From Acinetobacter guillouiae CIP 63.46 (lineage in GTDB: Bacteria; Pseudomonadota; Gammaproteobacteria; Pseudomonadales; Moraxellaceae), in NCBI RefSeq assembly GCF_000368145.1, contig NZ_KB849286.1, positions 246,455-310,454 on the forward strand: 64,000 nucleotides of DNA. The letters are read 5' to 3'. Below, in pieces: positions 8,398-17,776 of the stretch (within the stretch, counting starts at the first letter, position 1; each line of letters begins with the position of its first letter). Below the pieces are notes generated by a model that saw only the letters and a list, made by a program, of their open reading frames with translations, was not told the origin of the DNA and searched no databases. The position numbers were made by a program, and so were the translations under genes.

Positions 8398-8932
8398 TTA
8401 TATCTGGCTAAAATAATTATTCTCGTAATTAAACTCAATATAAACTCCTAAGTAGTCTTCATAGAAAGCTTTAGAGTCTTAGTCATTTTAATTACATCCT
8501 TAGCAATTAAAAAATCATACTTTTTGGATAAATACGTTTTAAGTTTCTCATTTCTAAATCTTATACTTTCTAAAAGCTAAATTTTCTTTTAAAAAATTTC
8601 AGTATACATCAGATTAAATTCAATACAGTTTAGCTAAGTATATTTTTTCTCTTAGATTTATATAAAAGTAAACGAACACCAGCAGATATATCAAAAAACA
8701 GCATAAACTTTGCTTCTTTAGTTAAATTCTCTCGCTCAATAATTAACAATAAAAACATTATAAATAATATCCATACAACAAACACCAAATTATTATTAAA
8801 AAACAAATTATTAAAGCAATAAATTTATTTATTTTTAGATCTAATTTTGGTGCTTCCATCAAACAACTAAGAGTAGGTCCAGCTAGTGTTTTTCTTTAGT
8901 TCATTTTCTCTAAATGTACTATTATTATACAT
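8398..8932 (-). pseudogene. Decayed small membrane-protein gene upstream of the metalloprotease
   Basis: No single frame is open, but on the minus strand consecutive frames give one coherent protein. It reads: MYNNSTFRENELKKN from 8932; shift; TLAGPTLSCLMEAPKLDL with a hydrophobic helix; shift near a T-run at 8797-8803; LVFVVWILFIMFLLLIIER, then NLTKEAKFMLFFDISAGVR; a gap with stops; LLESIRFRNEKLKTYLSKK and YDFLIAKDVIKMTKTLKL; shift; KAFYEDYLGVYIEFNYENN and a stop at 8398. This amounts to a protein of roughly 170 residues with two N-terminal membrane helices, broken at least four times. Its end abuts the protease start, so it was probably the first gene of a two-gene operon, perhaps an immunity or accessory protein. 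Confidence 0.6.
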
Positions 8933-9069
8933 TTTAATCAAAACATTAATTACTAGTTAGATGAAAATTAAATACAATAAATCAACAAAAAAATAGCATT
9001 TAAGAGCTAAATACTATTTCCTTTATGAACAAGTCACGCTTTTTAAAAAAGCATATATTGATTCAAAAA

Positions 9070-10308
9070 TTACTCCAGAATAGGCTGACAAATCGGCTTA
9101 ATCTTCTGATCTGCTAAAACTTTTTTTGCAAAAGGAACAGCATCTTTCATGGAGATAGGCACAGCATCACTATGCCCATAGCCTGCATAAATATGCCCTT
9201 CAATAATTGTACCAGCCTGACAACTGTCTTTCATTAATTTAAGCTGCCCCCTCACATCGGGTGTTTTGTCATTTGCACCTGTTGCAATAAATACAGGATG
9301 GTTAATTTTTAATGTTGGAAAATAGCCAAATTTTTCCTGCATTTCTTCAATAGTTTTAGTATAAGTCTCGTTTGGTTTTTCCTTTAATACATTGGCAAAA
9401 GTCAGACCTGCACTCGTCACATCACGTTGTAAAGTGATAATACATGTATTTCTTGCTCGCTCCACGAAAGGCAACGCTTTTTCAGTAAAGACATCCTCTG
9501 TTTTCAACTTTGGATTATAACTTTGTGCTGCGATGAAGCTATACATCGGTAAAGCAATTGCTGTAACAACTTCATGTGGATTAGAACGAATGATCTCTTG
9601 TTTATTTGCATTTCGATCTCGATAAATAACCCCCGTTGCAACCGTACCTTTAATATTGAGCTTTGGCGCATATTGTGGTGCATATGCAGCTGCAGCAAAT
9701 GCACCTGCCCCACCTTGTGATTCTCCTGACAAAATCACTTTATTCGCAATTTTTAAGTTTGCTTGAATTACTGCCGTAGCACTATCGAGCATGTTATAGG
9801 CTAACATTGGATTGTTAATTAGCCAATGTGCGCCTTGCGTTCCTAAGCCTTCATAATCTGTTGCAACCACTGCAAACCCTTCGTCAAGCCATTTGTCTAA
9901 ATGTTCAACACCGATATATAAACGACCTGCCCAAGAAGGTGCACATGTATCAGCTAAACCAACAGTTCCATGGCCCCAAACTAAAAGTGGCCATCCACCT
10001 TTGGGTGGCGTCCCTTGAGGAATGAATAATGCCCCCGAAACAATAGATGCTTTACTCGAATCTATACCACTAGTCGATGAATATAAAATTCGATATTGAG
10101 CTGATGCTTTTGATTGACCAATATAAGAGGGGGTTAAATCCTCTATTTTAAGTAAAGTACCTGATACTTTAGGAATTTCTTGATCCCACTCATAAAAATC
10201 GGATAAATAACTATCCCCAACCAAGTTCTCTGGGTACGTTTTTGCCTGTGTTAAAGGTGAAACAAGTAAACTCAATGCTAAAACAGCATTTAAAATACGC
10301 ATTTTCAT
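9070..10308 (-). CDS. Exported lipase/esterase of the secretory lipase (LIP) family
   Basis: This 412-residue alpha/beta hydrolase has a signal peptide (MKMRILNAVLALSLLVSPLT..., cleavage near Ala22). The nucleophile elbow is GESQGG (Ser197), the oxyanion region is WGHGTVG, the probable acid is in ATGANDKTPD, and the probable His is in GYGHSDAVP. The fold matches the PF03583 family of secreted lipases that cleave triglycerides or other carboxyl esters. It starts 11 nt after the TonB-dependent receptor gene, so the two form an operon: ester hydrolysis in the periplasm coupled to outer-membrane uptake. The substrate is unknown. An ester of a phenol is attractive given the aromatic block to the right. 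Confidence 0.82.
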   Translation of the reverse strand: MKMRILNAVLALSLLVSPLTQAKTYPENLVGDSYLSDFYEWDQEIPKVSGTLLKIEDLTPSYIGQSKASAQYRILYSSTSGIDSSKASIVSGALFIPQGTPPKGGWPLLVWGHGTVGLADTCAPSWAGRLYIGVEHLDKWLDEGFAVVATDYEGLGTQGAHWLINNPMLAYNMLDSATAVIQANLKIANKVILSGESQGGAGAFAAAAYAPQYAPKLNIKGTVATGVIYRDRNANKQEIIRSNPHEVVTAIALPMYSFIAAQSYNPKLKTEDVFTEKALPFVERARNTCIITLQRDVTSAGLTFANVLKEKPNETYTKTIEEMQEKFGYFPTLKINHPVFIATGANDKTPDVRGQLKLMKDSCQAGTIIEGHIYAGYGHSDAVPISMKDAVPFAKKVLADQKIKPICQPILE

Positions 10309-10319
10309 TGAACATCTCC

Positions 10320-12821
10320 TTAGAAATCATAGGTTAATTTGCTATACAAGAATGTTCCATTTCCCCCTTCAGGTGCATTAAAACTATATTTCACTACCCC
10401 ACCAACACTGGTATTTTTTGCATGATCTGGAAATGAGTTGAATAAGTTATAAGCACCAATATCTAAACGTAAACCTTTTAAAATATCTGGTTTAAAACCA
10501 ATATTTAAATCTGCAACCCATTGCTCTGAGAAATTTTGGTCAAATGCTGGACGTGTGCTATCAACTGTGCTCCATTCGCCATAACGACGAAGTTGTGCTG
10601 TCACATCCCAATTGTGAATACGCCAATCTGCGCCTAAAGTGAGCTTATTTTTAGGTGATGCTGATTCAATAATTCCTTGCGTACTACGCCCCGCAATTGA
10701 TTCAAATGGAATTATTTCACCTTTGGCTGTAATTGCATTACGTGTCTTGGTAATTTTGTTTTGATTTGTACTAAAGCCTAAATTCAGCTTTAACTTGCCA
10801 TATTTCTCCAAATCCATCAGATAATTTGAAGTAATTTCTAAACCACGAGTTCGGGTATCCAATAAGTTATTAAAAAATGCGACATTATTAATCTCGACAT
10901 AAGGGGTACCTGCAAAGGCATTTTTAATTACATTTCCAGTAATATTATCTGATAATAAAATCCTGTCTTTTATATCAATTTGATATAGATCTAAAGTCGC
11001 AGATAAATTTTGTGTGGGTTTAAACACAAATCCAATAGACGCATTTTTTGACTTTTCTGGGTCTAAAGCCTTACCACCTAAAAGTAAAGCGGCTTCACTT
11101 CCAGGCAATAATGTTCGTTGTGAAACGTCTTGATATTCACCATTTGCTTGTAAAACAGTTTGACGACTATACGCAGAAAAACCCAACTGAGTAATTGAGG
11201 GTGCACGATAACCTGTACTATAAGTACTACGCACAGCAATTTTAGGGTCAATATCATATTTTAAAGACAACTTCCCATTGGCAGTACTACCAAAATCTGA
11301 ATAATTTTCAGCTCTAAAAGCTGCCCCAGCAACTAATTTAGGAAGGATTTTTGCTTCTACATCAACATATCCACCAAATACATTTCTTGATATCTTACGT
11401 TCATCTTGGTCAGTAATACCTGAATAAATCTCTGGTACACCCACGCCAATGACTGGACTAGGATTAAAGTATGGACCACGTGTATAGGAAATTCGGTCAC
11501 CTGCAATTTGTTGGTATTGTTCTTTACGGTAGGCTATACCTGTTGCAAAAGTGATTGGCTCATTTAAAAATGCTAAAGCAATTTGTTTTTGATAATCCAA
11601 GTTCACATTACTTTGTTCATTAATATTTTCGCCAACTTTATACTCAGATGGAGAGTCATAACCGTAACTTGGATTTATCCCATTAGTGTAAAGTTGAGCT
11701 GCTTTATTACGACCATAATTCACTGAGAAATCTAATTTTCCATCCAGAAAATCATTGTCTTTCAACCCTGCTGTAATTGCATGGTCATACAATGAATATA
11801 CTGATGTCGTGATTCTTCCATGTGGATAACGTGCTAAATAATATGGGTTTTGATTTAAAGTTGTATTGGTTGAAGGTGGCTGATAAAAGTTTTGCCCAAC
11901 GCTTTCTTTATAACCATAAGTTGCAAAACCATACAATTTAATCGTATCGGTAAGTGGTAATTCGCCATTTAACACTGAATTGACTTGGTCATTTACCTTT
12001 GGTGAACCAAAACGCCAATTACGATATGGTGAGTTTGCTTCTAAATATTCCGCATTAGGATAACTTTGTGGATAGAATCTACGGTTATCTGGGTTGGTAT
12101 TATTCGCATAATCTTGACTGCCATATTCAATGGCGAAGGTTAAGCTTCCATCATTCGGCAAAGAAAATCCTTTCCATAATGATAACTTATGTTGTTCGCC
12201 TTCACCTGATGAAAACTGCCCAAAACGATAAGAGGCTGCACCATGGTCATCATCATCTTTGAGTATGATATTAATCACACCTGCTATTGCATCTGAACCA
12301 TACTGCGCAGCAGCACCATCTCTCAAAATTTCAACTCGTTTAATTGCATTTAATGGAATTAAACTTAAATCTACAGATGCCGCACCACGACCATTCGCTA
12401 AATTTTGTCGAGTAAATATTGCACCTGTATGGCGACGCTTACCATTAATCAAGACTAAAACCTGATCAGAGGCTAAACCGCGTAATGATGCTCCTGCTGG
12501 TATTTGCGCAGCAAATGCACCCGCTGGTTCTAAAGGGAATGTAAATGACGGTGCTAAAATTGTTAGTGCTTTAGATAAATCAGACGTTCCAGTATTTTTC
12601 AACTGTTCTTCAGACAAAATATCGACAGGTGCTGGTGTATCCAACGGGCTTTTAACAGCTCGGCGACTTCCCGTTACGACCACTGACGCTAAAGTAACAG
12701 CATCAATATCCTCATTACTTTTTTGTGGTGTTTCATTTGCAATTGCGATGGCACTAGTTAGAGCACTCAGAACAAATATTGAAGATTTCAAGATAGATGG
12801 TGTGAGTATATTCATATGCAT
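10320..12821 (-). CDS. TonB-dependent outer-membrane receptor
   Basis: An 833-residue protein with a signal peptide, a TonB-box-like stretch (ASVVVTGSR, about 47-55), and a plug domain (about 60-190; LRGLASDQVLVLINGKRR, RVEILRDGAAAQYGSDAIAG, GVINIIL). A 22-strand barrel ends in the aromatic YSKLTYDF. The plug matches receptors for non-siderophore substrates rather than known siderophore receptors, but specificity cannot be read. It is the first gene of an operon with the lipase at 9070-10308, suggesting import of an ester substrate or its product. The 780-nt upstream gap carries no recognised Fur-box. Confidence 0.88.
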   Translation of the reverse strand: MHMNILTPSILKSSIFVLSALTSAIAIANETPQKSNEDIDAVTLASVVVTGSRRAVKSPLDTPAPVDILSEEQLKNTGTSDLSKALTILAPSFTFPLEPAGAFAAQIPAGASLRGLASDQVLVLINGKRRHTGAIFTRQNLANGRGAASVDLSLIPLNAIKRVEILRDGAAAQYGSDAIAGVINIILKDDDDHGAASYRFGQFSSGEGEQHKLSLWKGFSLPNDGSLTFAIEYGSQDYANNTNPDNRRFYPQSYPNAEYLEANSPYRNWRFGSPKVNDQVNSVLNGELPLTDTIKLYGFATYGYKESVGQNFYQPPSTNTTLNQNPYYLARYPHGRITTSVYSLYDHAITAGLKDNDFLDGKLDFSVNYGRNKAAQLYTNGINPSYGYDSPSEYKVGENINEQSNVNLDYQKQIALAFLNEPITFATGIAYRKEQYQQIAGDRISYTRGPYFNPSPVIGVGVPEIYSGITDQDERKISRNVFGGYVDVEAKILPKLVAGAAFRAENYSDFGSTANGKLSLKYDIDPKIAVRSTYSTGYRAPSITQLGFSAYSRQTVLQANGEYQDVSQRTLLPGSEAALLLGGKALDPEKSKNASIGFVFKPTQNLSATLDLYQIDIKDRILLSDNITGNVIKNAFAGTPYVEINNVAFFNNLLDTRTRGLEITSNYLMDLEKYGKLKLNLGFSTNQNKITKTRNAITAKGEIIPFESIAGRSTQGIIESASPKNKLTLGADWRIHNWDVTAQLRRYGEWSTVDSTRPAFDQNFSEQWVADLNIGFKPDILKGLRLDIGAYNLFNSFPDHAKNTSVGGVVKYSFNAPEGGNGTFLYSKLTYDF

Positions 12822-13601
12822 TTCCTAGAAAATGATCTGCTTTCTGCAAACTCAATGCCATATTTATTATTCAATACTAATCAGATACTTATATTATTTT
12901 AGTCTACTAATAGTTGCTTTGATTTAAACAAATTTTCACCAAAATGCTCATATAACAACTTAAAATTATTGAAAACATACAATTATGGTTATTGTCATTT
13001 CTAACTTAAAAATTATGCTACAGAGGAAACTGTATGAAATTACAAGATTAAGACTCAATTGAAAGGTAATCTTGAGCCTAATTTAGATAATTTTAAATAG
13101 CTATCACGTCCACTAATCCTTTATAAAAAGGTAACTTACACAAAATAATTTAAGCGCTCAACCAAATTCATTTTATCAATTTCGGCTATATATAAACAAC
13201 TTTCAGCATATTTTCTAAAGCTCCCATTGCAAGTGAGATTTATATCGGGGTATGAGGCTTTACCATCGTCTCAAAAAATTGATAAAACTTTAAATATTAA
13301 TCTTTGTCTAAGTAGTTTTGATTTTGTGTGTTTATCTTTTGATCCGGTATATCATAGGTTGTTTGAGTCCAACCAGTTCGAGAGATGTCTGCGATTGATC
13401 AAAAGCGTGGTTGTAAGAAGATTAATTAATTGTGAGATAGCTTTTTTGGTACAGACTTGTTCATCTTAAAATTATATTGCTGATTTCGCCTATACTTGTA
13501 AATAAACTCCAAACTAAATTTTAGTCTAACAAATGCTATTATGGAATTAAGAAATTTTAATTTTACCAGCAAAATTAAGAAATTATTAGAGGAACGCTGA
13601 A
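12822..13601. other. 780-nt AT-rich intergenic region
   Basis: It separates two divergent genes, the TonB receptor operon and a LysR regulator, so it must hold both promoters. A short open frame on the plus strand at 13227-13469 has no recognisable product. No clear repeat or terminator was found. Confidence 0.5.
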
Positions 13602-14552
13602 ATGGATAAATTACAATGCATGGAAGCATTTGTAAGAGTAGCTGAGAGTGGCAGCTTTATTAAAGCTGCAGAACAATTAGGAGTAACTCGATCAGTAATT
13701 AGCAATCGAATTCAACAACTAGAAAATTTTATTAAAGCGCCACTTTTTCACCGTAGCACCCGCTCCGTAAGGCTTTCAGATATTGGTGAAAAATATTATA
13801 GGGAGTGCGCATCGCTTATAAAAAGTTTTGAAATACTAGCTGATGAAATGGCACATGCTACTTCAAAAATGCAAGGTCGTCTGAGAATCCATATGGCACC
13901 TGGTTTTGCCATAGATTATTTTGGTCATTTTTTAGCTACTTTTTTAAAAGAGTACCCTGATCTAGATATCGATATTGTCGTCAATGATCGAATTATTGAT
14001 CCTATTGCAGAAGGTTTTGACATTGTTTTTCAAATGTTTCCTCCAACAGGTGAAAGCTTAATTGAACGTAAACTATTTAATGTCAATCGTGTCTTATGTT
14101 GCTCGCCTAAGTATCTCCAGAATATTAAACATATTCTAGTTCCTGAACAGTTAAAAGAAATTCAAATTGGATATTACTCTGGCTACCCTACTCGAAATAG
14201 AATTCAATATTTAAATGATAATGAATTTAAAGAGATGGAAATAAATATACAGATCGTATCTTCATCAGTTCATTTATTGCGTGATTTTGCGTTAAGTGAA
14301 GGGGGGATAGTATGTCTACCTACGTTAGTTGCCCATAAATACTTAATGAACAACCAACTTACCGCCATCCTATCTGACTTTCCATTATTAAATTATAGCT
14401 TACGAGCCGTCTTTCCTGCGAATTCAAAAAATCTTTCAAAAATTCGTAAACTTTTAGACTTTTTAATTGCTCGTCTAGATACAATTCCTGATTGGGATAT
14501 TGAATTAATACAACATAATCACTTATCTGATAAAGTTAAGTTATTTGAATAA
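13602..14552 (+). CDS. LysR-family transcriptional regulator
   Basis: This 316-residue regulator has an N-terminal winged helix (residues 1-60; AFVRVAESGSFIKAAEQLGV and SVISNRIQQLE) and a substrate-binding domain (about 90-300), in the CrgA-like subgroup. GAGGAACGCTGAA precedes the ATG. It is divergent from the TonB receptor/lipase operon and convergent with the thiolase gene, overlapping it by 17 nt at the 3' ends. It may control the receptor operon, the 3-oxoadipate genes or the wider aromatic block. The inducer is not known. Confidence 0.85.
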   Translation: MDKLQCMEAFVRVAESGSFIKAAEQLGVTRSVISNRIQQLENFIKAPLFHRSTRSVRLSDIGEKYYRECASLIKSFEILADEMAHATSKMQGRLRIHMAPGFAIDYFGHFLATFLKEYPDLDIDIVVNDRIIDPIAEGFDIVFQMFPPTGESLIERKLFNVNRVLCCSPKYLQNIKHILVPEQLKEIQIGYYSGYPTRNRIQYLNDNEFKEMEINIQIVSSSVHLLRDFALSEGGIVCLPTLVAHKYLMNNQLTAILSDFPLLNYSLRAVFPANSKNLSKIRKLLDFLIARLDTIPDWDIELIQHNHLSDKVKLFE

Positions 14553-15741
14553 TCAAGGCAATACCTTGCCCTACCCCAATACACATTGAACATAGGGCAT
14601 ATTTACCTTTGATCTGTTCAAGTTGATTTAAGGCAGTGGTCACCAGTCTGGCACCTGATGCACCCAAAGGATGACCTAAAGCAATCGCCCCACCATTGGG
14701 ATTGACGCGTGCATCATCATCTGCCAAACCTAAATCACGGGTTACCGCCAAAGCTTGGGCAGCAAAAGCTTCATTCAGTTCAATCACATCCATTTGCGCT
14801 AAACTAAGATCAGCTTGTTTAAGCAGTTTCTTGATTGCAGGCGCTGGTGCAAAGCCCATAATTCGTGGCTCAACACCTACCGTGGTTGCTGCAATAATTT
14901 TGCCACGTGGTTTTAATTGGTATTTTTCTACAGCTTCATCTGAGGCGATCAATAACGCTGCTGCACCATCATTAATCCCAGACGCATTTCCCGCCGTGAC
15001 CGTACCATCAGCTTTGACCACTCCTTTAAGTTTTGTCAGTGCAGCTAAAGTGGTTGATGCACGTGGATGTTCATCGGTATCCACAAGCACAGCATCACCT
15101 TTACGCTGTGGAATAGTGATGGGCACAATCTCATTTTTGAAAAAGCCTTGAGCTTGTGCTACCGCGGTACGTTGTTGGCTGTTTAGCGCAAACTGATCTT
15201 GATCCGCACGGTTAATATTGAATTGTTCTGCCACGTTTTCAGCGGTTTGTGGCATGCTGTCCACACCATACAATTCTTTGAGTTTTGGATTGATAAAGCG
15301 CCAGCCCATGGTGGTGTCTTCAATCTTTTGACTGCGTCCAAAAGCACTGTCCGACTTGCCCATCACATAGGGCGCACGGCTCATGCTTTCTACACCACCG
15401 GCAATGATTAAATCTGCTTCATTGGCTTTAATGGCGCGAGCTGCCATGGCAATCGCATCCAGTGATGATCCACATAGACGGTTCACAGTGGTTGCTGGCA
15501 CTTGGTAGGGCACACCTGCCAATAATGCTGACATACGCCCAACATTACGATTGTCTTCACCGGCCTGATTGGCACAGCCATAAATCACATCATCGACTTG
15601 CTGCCAATCTACCGTTGGATTACGTTGTATCAATGCTTGAATTGGAATTGCACCGAGGTCATCTGCGCGTACTGGCGCAAGACCACCGGCATAACGACCA
15701 AATGGGGTACGGATGGCATCTATGATGTAAGCGTTTTTCAT
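14536..15741 (-). CDS. pcaF: 3-oxoadipyl-CoA thiolase
   Basis: A 401-residue thiolase. It cleaves 3-oxoadipyl-CoA with CoA to succinyl-CoA and acetyl-CoA, the last step of the beta-ketoadipate pathway. Visible are the acyl-enzyme Cys in NRLCGSSLDAI, ELNEAFAAQALAV, the His in NPNGGAIALGHPLGASG and the second Cys in CSMCIGVGQG. Length and sequence fit PcaF/CatF (AAGGA 7 nt before ATG). It follows the CoA-transferase genes in the order I-J-F, as in the Acinetobacter cat and pca clusters, though no other cat or pca genes are nearby. Here its supplier is probably maleylacetate reductase at 23170-24237. Confidence 0.9.
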   Translation of the reverse strand: MKNAYIIDAIRTPFGRYAGGLAPVRADDLGAIPIQALIQRNPTVDWQQVDDVIYGCANQAGEDNRNVGRMSALLAGVPYQVPATTVNRLCGSSLDAIAMAARAIKANEADLIIAGGVESMSRAPYVMGKSDSAFGRSQKIEDTTMGWRFINPKLKELYGVDSMPQTAENVAEQFNINRADQDQFALNSQQRTAVAQAQGFFKNEIVPITIPQRKGDAVLVDTDEHPRASTTLAALTKLKGVVKADGTVTAGNASGINDGAAALLIASDEAVEKYQLKPRGKIIAATTVGVEPRIMGFAPAPAIKKLLKQADLSLAQMDVIELNEAFAAQALAVTRDLGLADDDARVNPNGGAIALGHPLGASGARLVTTALNQLEQIKGKYALCSMCIGVGQGIALIIQIT

Positions 15742-15774
15742 GTGTCTTTCCTTTTATATTGAATCCCCCCTTGC

Positions 15775-15860
15775 GAAGCAGTGCTTCTCACCTTTTTAAA
15801 GAGAGACTTTCTCTCTTATCTTTATGAAAGAGAAGAACTCCTCCCTTTCTTAAAGGGAGG
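15775..15860. other. Three consecutive hairpins between pcaJ and pcaF
   Basis: The 133-nt gap holds three near-perfect inverted repeats: GAAGCA/TGCTTC (15775-15787), AAGAGAGA/TCTCTCTT (15799-15817) and CCTCCCTTT/AAAGGGAGG (15840-15860). They could modulate or process the pcaIJF transcript, or be the remnant of a small dispersed element. A similar CCCTCCTTT/AAAGGAGGG hairpin lies at 28886-28906. Confidence 0.5.
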
Positions 15861-15874
15861 TAGGGAGGGATTTA

Positions 15875-16528
15875 TTATCCCTGTGTCGCATCAATCAAAT
15901 GAGCACCCGTCAAAGCCTGTAACTCTTCAAAGCTCAGACCTGCAACTTTTTCAAGCACTTTTAAACCCTCTGCGGTCACATCAATTACGCATAAGTCAGT
16001 ATAAATACGATCAACACAATGCTTACCTGTCACGGGATAGCTTAGTTCTTCAACAATCTTAGGTTCACCTTGTTTTGTTACATGATCTGTGGTGATAAAG
16101 ACTTTCTTGGCCCCTACAGCTAAATCCATTGCACCACCCACGGCAGGAATCGCATCTGGCGCACCAGTATGCCAGTTGGCAAGATCGCCATTGGCTGCCA
16201 CTTGGAATGCACCCAATACAGCAATATCCAGATGTCCGCCACGCATCATGGCAAAAGAATCACCATGATGGAAAAACGAGCCACCCGTTAGCATGGTGAC
16301 ATATTCCTTGCCTGCATTAATCAGCTCAGGATCTTCTTCACCTTTGGCAGGTGGAGGACCAAAAGCCAATAAACCATTTTCAGAATGCAAAAATACATCT
16401 TTGTCTGTTGGCAGATATTTTGAAATCTTGGTCGGTAAACCAATGCCTAAATTGACATAAGCACCATCGGGAATATCTTGGGCAACACGTTCAGCAATTT
16501 GGTCACGGCTTAGTTTTTGGTAGCTCAT
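15875..16528 (-). CDS. pcaJ: 3-oxoadipate CoA-transferase, beta subunit
   Basis: A 217-residue subunit of the enzyme that transfers CoA from succinyl-CoA to 3-oxoadipate. The catalytic Glu lies in HSENGLLAFGP, followed by GGSFFHHGDSFAMMRGGHLD, typical of class I CoA-transferase B subunits (PcaJ/CatJ). It starts 2 nt after the alpha-subunit gene. Other short-chain 3-oxoacid CoA-transferases look alike. The adjoining thiolase and the hydroquinone pathway genes support 3-oxoadipate. Confidence 0.88.
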   Translation of the reverse strand: MSYQKLSRDQIAERVAQDIPDGAYVNLGIGLPTKISKYLPTDKDVFLHSENGLLAFGPPPAKGEEDPELINAGKEYVTMLTGGSFFHHGDSFAMMRGGHLDIAVLGAFQVAANGDLANWHTGAPDAIPAVGGAMDLAVGAKKVFITTDHVTKQGEPKIVEELSYPVTGKHCVDRIYTDLCVIDVTAEGLKVLEKVAGLSFEELQALTGAHLIDATQG

Positions 16529-16530
16529 TG

Positions 16531-17214
16531 TTATTCTCCATTACCATTGGCTGTATCAACTGCAACCACATGCTGAACAAAAATTCCTGGGGTAATAATG
16601 TGTTCAGGATCGAGTTGACCTAATTCAACCACCTCTGAAACCTGTGCAATGGTGACATCTGCAGCCATCGCCATGATTGGACCAAAGTTACGTGCTGATT
16701 TGTTATAAACCAAGTTGCCCCAACGGTCGCCTTGATGTGCTTTAATCAGTGCGAAGTCTGCTTTAATTGGATATTCAAGCACGTAGTCTTTGCCATCGAT
16801 ATGACGGGTTTCTTTACCATCTGCCAATAAGGTGCCAAAACCTGTTGGGGTAAACACTGCACCTAAACCCATCCCAGCAGCTTGAATACGACACGCGAGA
16901 TTACCTTGAGGAACCAGTTCCAGTTCGATCTTGCCAGCATGATAGAGTTCATCAAATACCCAAGAATCAGACTGACGTGGGAAAGAACAAATGATTTTAC
17001 GGACTGCACCCGATTTAAGCAGTTTAGCCAGACCGTAATCGCCATTGCCTGCATTGTTATTGACAATCACCAGATCTTTAACGCCAAGTTCAATCAGCCC
17101 ATCGATCAGCTCTGCGGGCTGTCCTGCTGTTCCAAAGCCACCAATCATAATGGTCGATCTATCTTGGATTTGAGAGAGCATCTCGGCTAAGGATGCCGCA
17201 CTTTTATCTATCAT
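16531..17214 (-). CDS. pcaI: 3-oxoadipate CoA-transferase, alpha subunit
   Basis: A 227-residue A subunit with the CoA-binding GGFGTAGQPAELI and the class I features NNNAGNGDYG and SFPRQSDSWVF. It pairs with the product of 15875-16528. It is the first gene of the I-J-F operon. The 155-nt region to its right is shared with the divergent small gene at 17370. The A. baylyi CatI/PcaI proteins have the same length and motif set (recalled, not compared here). Confidence 0.88.
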   Translation of the reverse strand: MIDKSAASLAEMLSQIQDRSTIMIGGFGTAGQPAELIDGLIELGVKDLVIVNNNAGNGDYGLAKLLKSGAVRKIICSFPRQSDSWVFDELYHAGKIELELVPQGNLACRIQAAGMGLGAVFTPTGFGTLLADGKETRHIDGKDYVLEYPIKADFALIKAHQGDRWGNLVYNKSARNFGPIMAMAADVTIAQVSEVVELGQLDPEHIITPGIFVQHVVAVDTANGNGE

Positions 17215-17369
17215 AGGACTTACTTATCATTTATAGGCTTATATTTATTATATTGAATAAAGAAATTGTCTATTCTTTTAATTATACAAACTGATTGTTT
17301 CCATTTTAGAAACAAATTCCTCCTCCAATTTGAAATAGAATAAATGATTTAAACCTCGGATTTTATTTT

Positions 17370-17738
17370 ATGGATTATATTCACCTTGTAAAAATGGCTG
17401 AGAAAGAACGCTTTCAAGCCTTAACACAAAAAGATTATAAAAAATTTGAAAGCTTATGTGATCCAGAACTGATCTATGTGCATAGTAGTGCTAAAATAGA
17501 TCATCTTTCTAGCTATATGCAAAAATTAGAAAGTCAGTATTATATTTATAAAACAATTGATTATAATATTGAAAATATTGTCGAGTTTTCAGATAACCTT
17601 TTAACTTTTGCAATATTTGAAGCTGAACTGCTTTTACAAGGTAAACCTGTTAAATTAAAAAATCGCACACTGTCGATATGGAAAAAAACCAAAGATAGTG
17701 TTGTTCTTTTTGCTTATCAACCGACGCCTATAAAATAA
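17370..17738 (+). CDS. SnoaL/NTF2-like small protein
   Basis: This 122-residue protein has the layout of the DUF4440/SnoaL-like cone fold: an N-terminal helix (EKERFQALTQKDYKKFESL), CDPELIYVHSSAK, and a C-terminal beta region ending TLSIWKKTKDSVVLFAYQP. Such proteins are ketosteroid-isomerase-like small enzymes or binding proteins. No catalytic residues can be assigned. It is a single gene, divergent from pcaI and convergent with the porin gene, with a shared terminator between. It may act on an intermediate of the nearby pathway, but this is a guess from position. Confidence 0.7.
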   Translation: MDYIHLVKMAEKERFQALTQKDYKKFESLCDPELIYVHSSAKIDHLSSYMQKLESQYYIYKTIDYNIENIVEFSDNLLTFAIFEAELLLQGKPVKLKNRTLSIWKKTKDSVVLFAYQPTPIK

Positions 17739-17766
17739 ATCAAAGGGGGGAAAATCCCCTCTTGAT
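17739..17766. terminator. Bidirectional terminator between convergent genes
   Basis: Inverted repeat ATCAA-AGGGG with CCCCT-(C)-TTGAT around a short A-rich loop, placed exactly between the convergent stop codons at 17738 and 17777. Confidence 0.55.
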
Positions 17767-17776
17767 TCTAAAACCT

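Noticed and set aside
8797-8803. A canonical T TTT TTA slippery heptamer, in frame, at the point where the membrane-protein frame shifts by -1
   Set aside because: Programmed frameshifting was considered, but three other frame breaks and in-frame stops in the same gene show it is a pseudogene. A T-run is also a common site of mutation.
13227-13469. An 80-residue plus-strand open frame in the TonB-LysR gap
   Set aside because: No ribosome site and no family resemblance; probably chance.
14536-17214. A full cat or pca operon
   Set aside because: Only the I-J-F genes are present; no muconate, protocatechuate or lactone enzymes flank them. The supplier is better explained by maleylacetate reductase.
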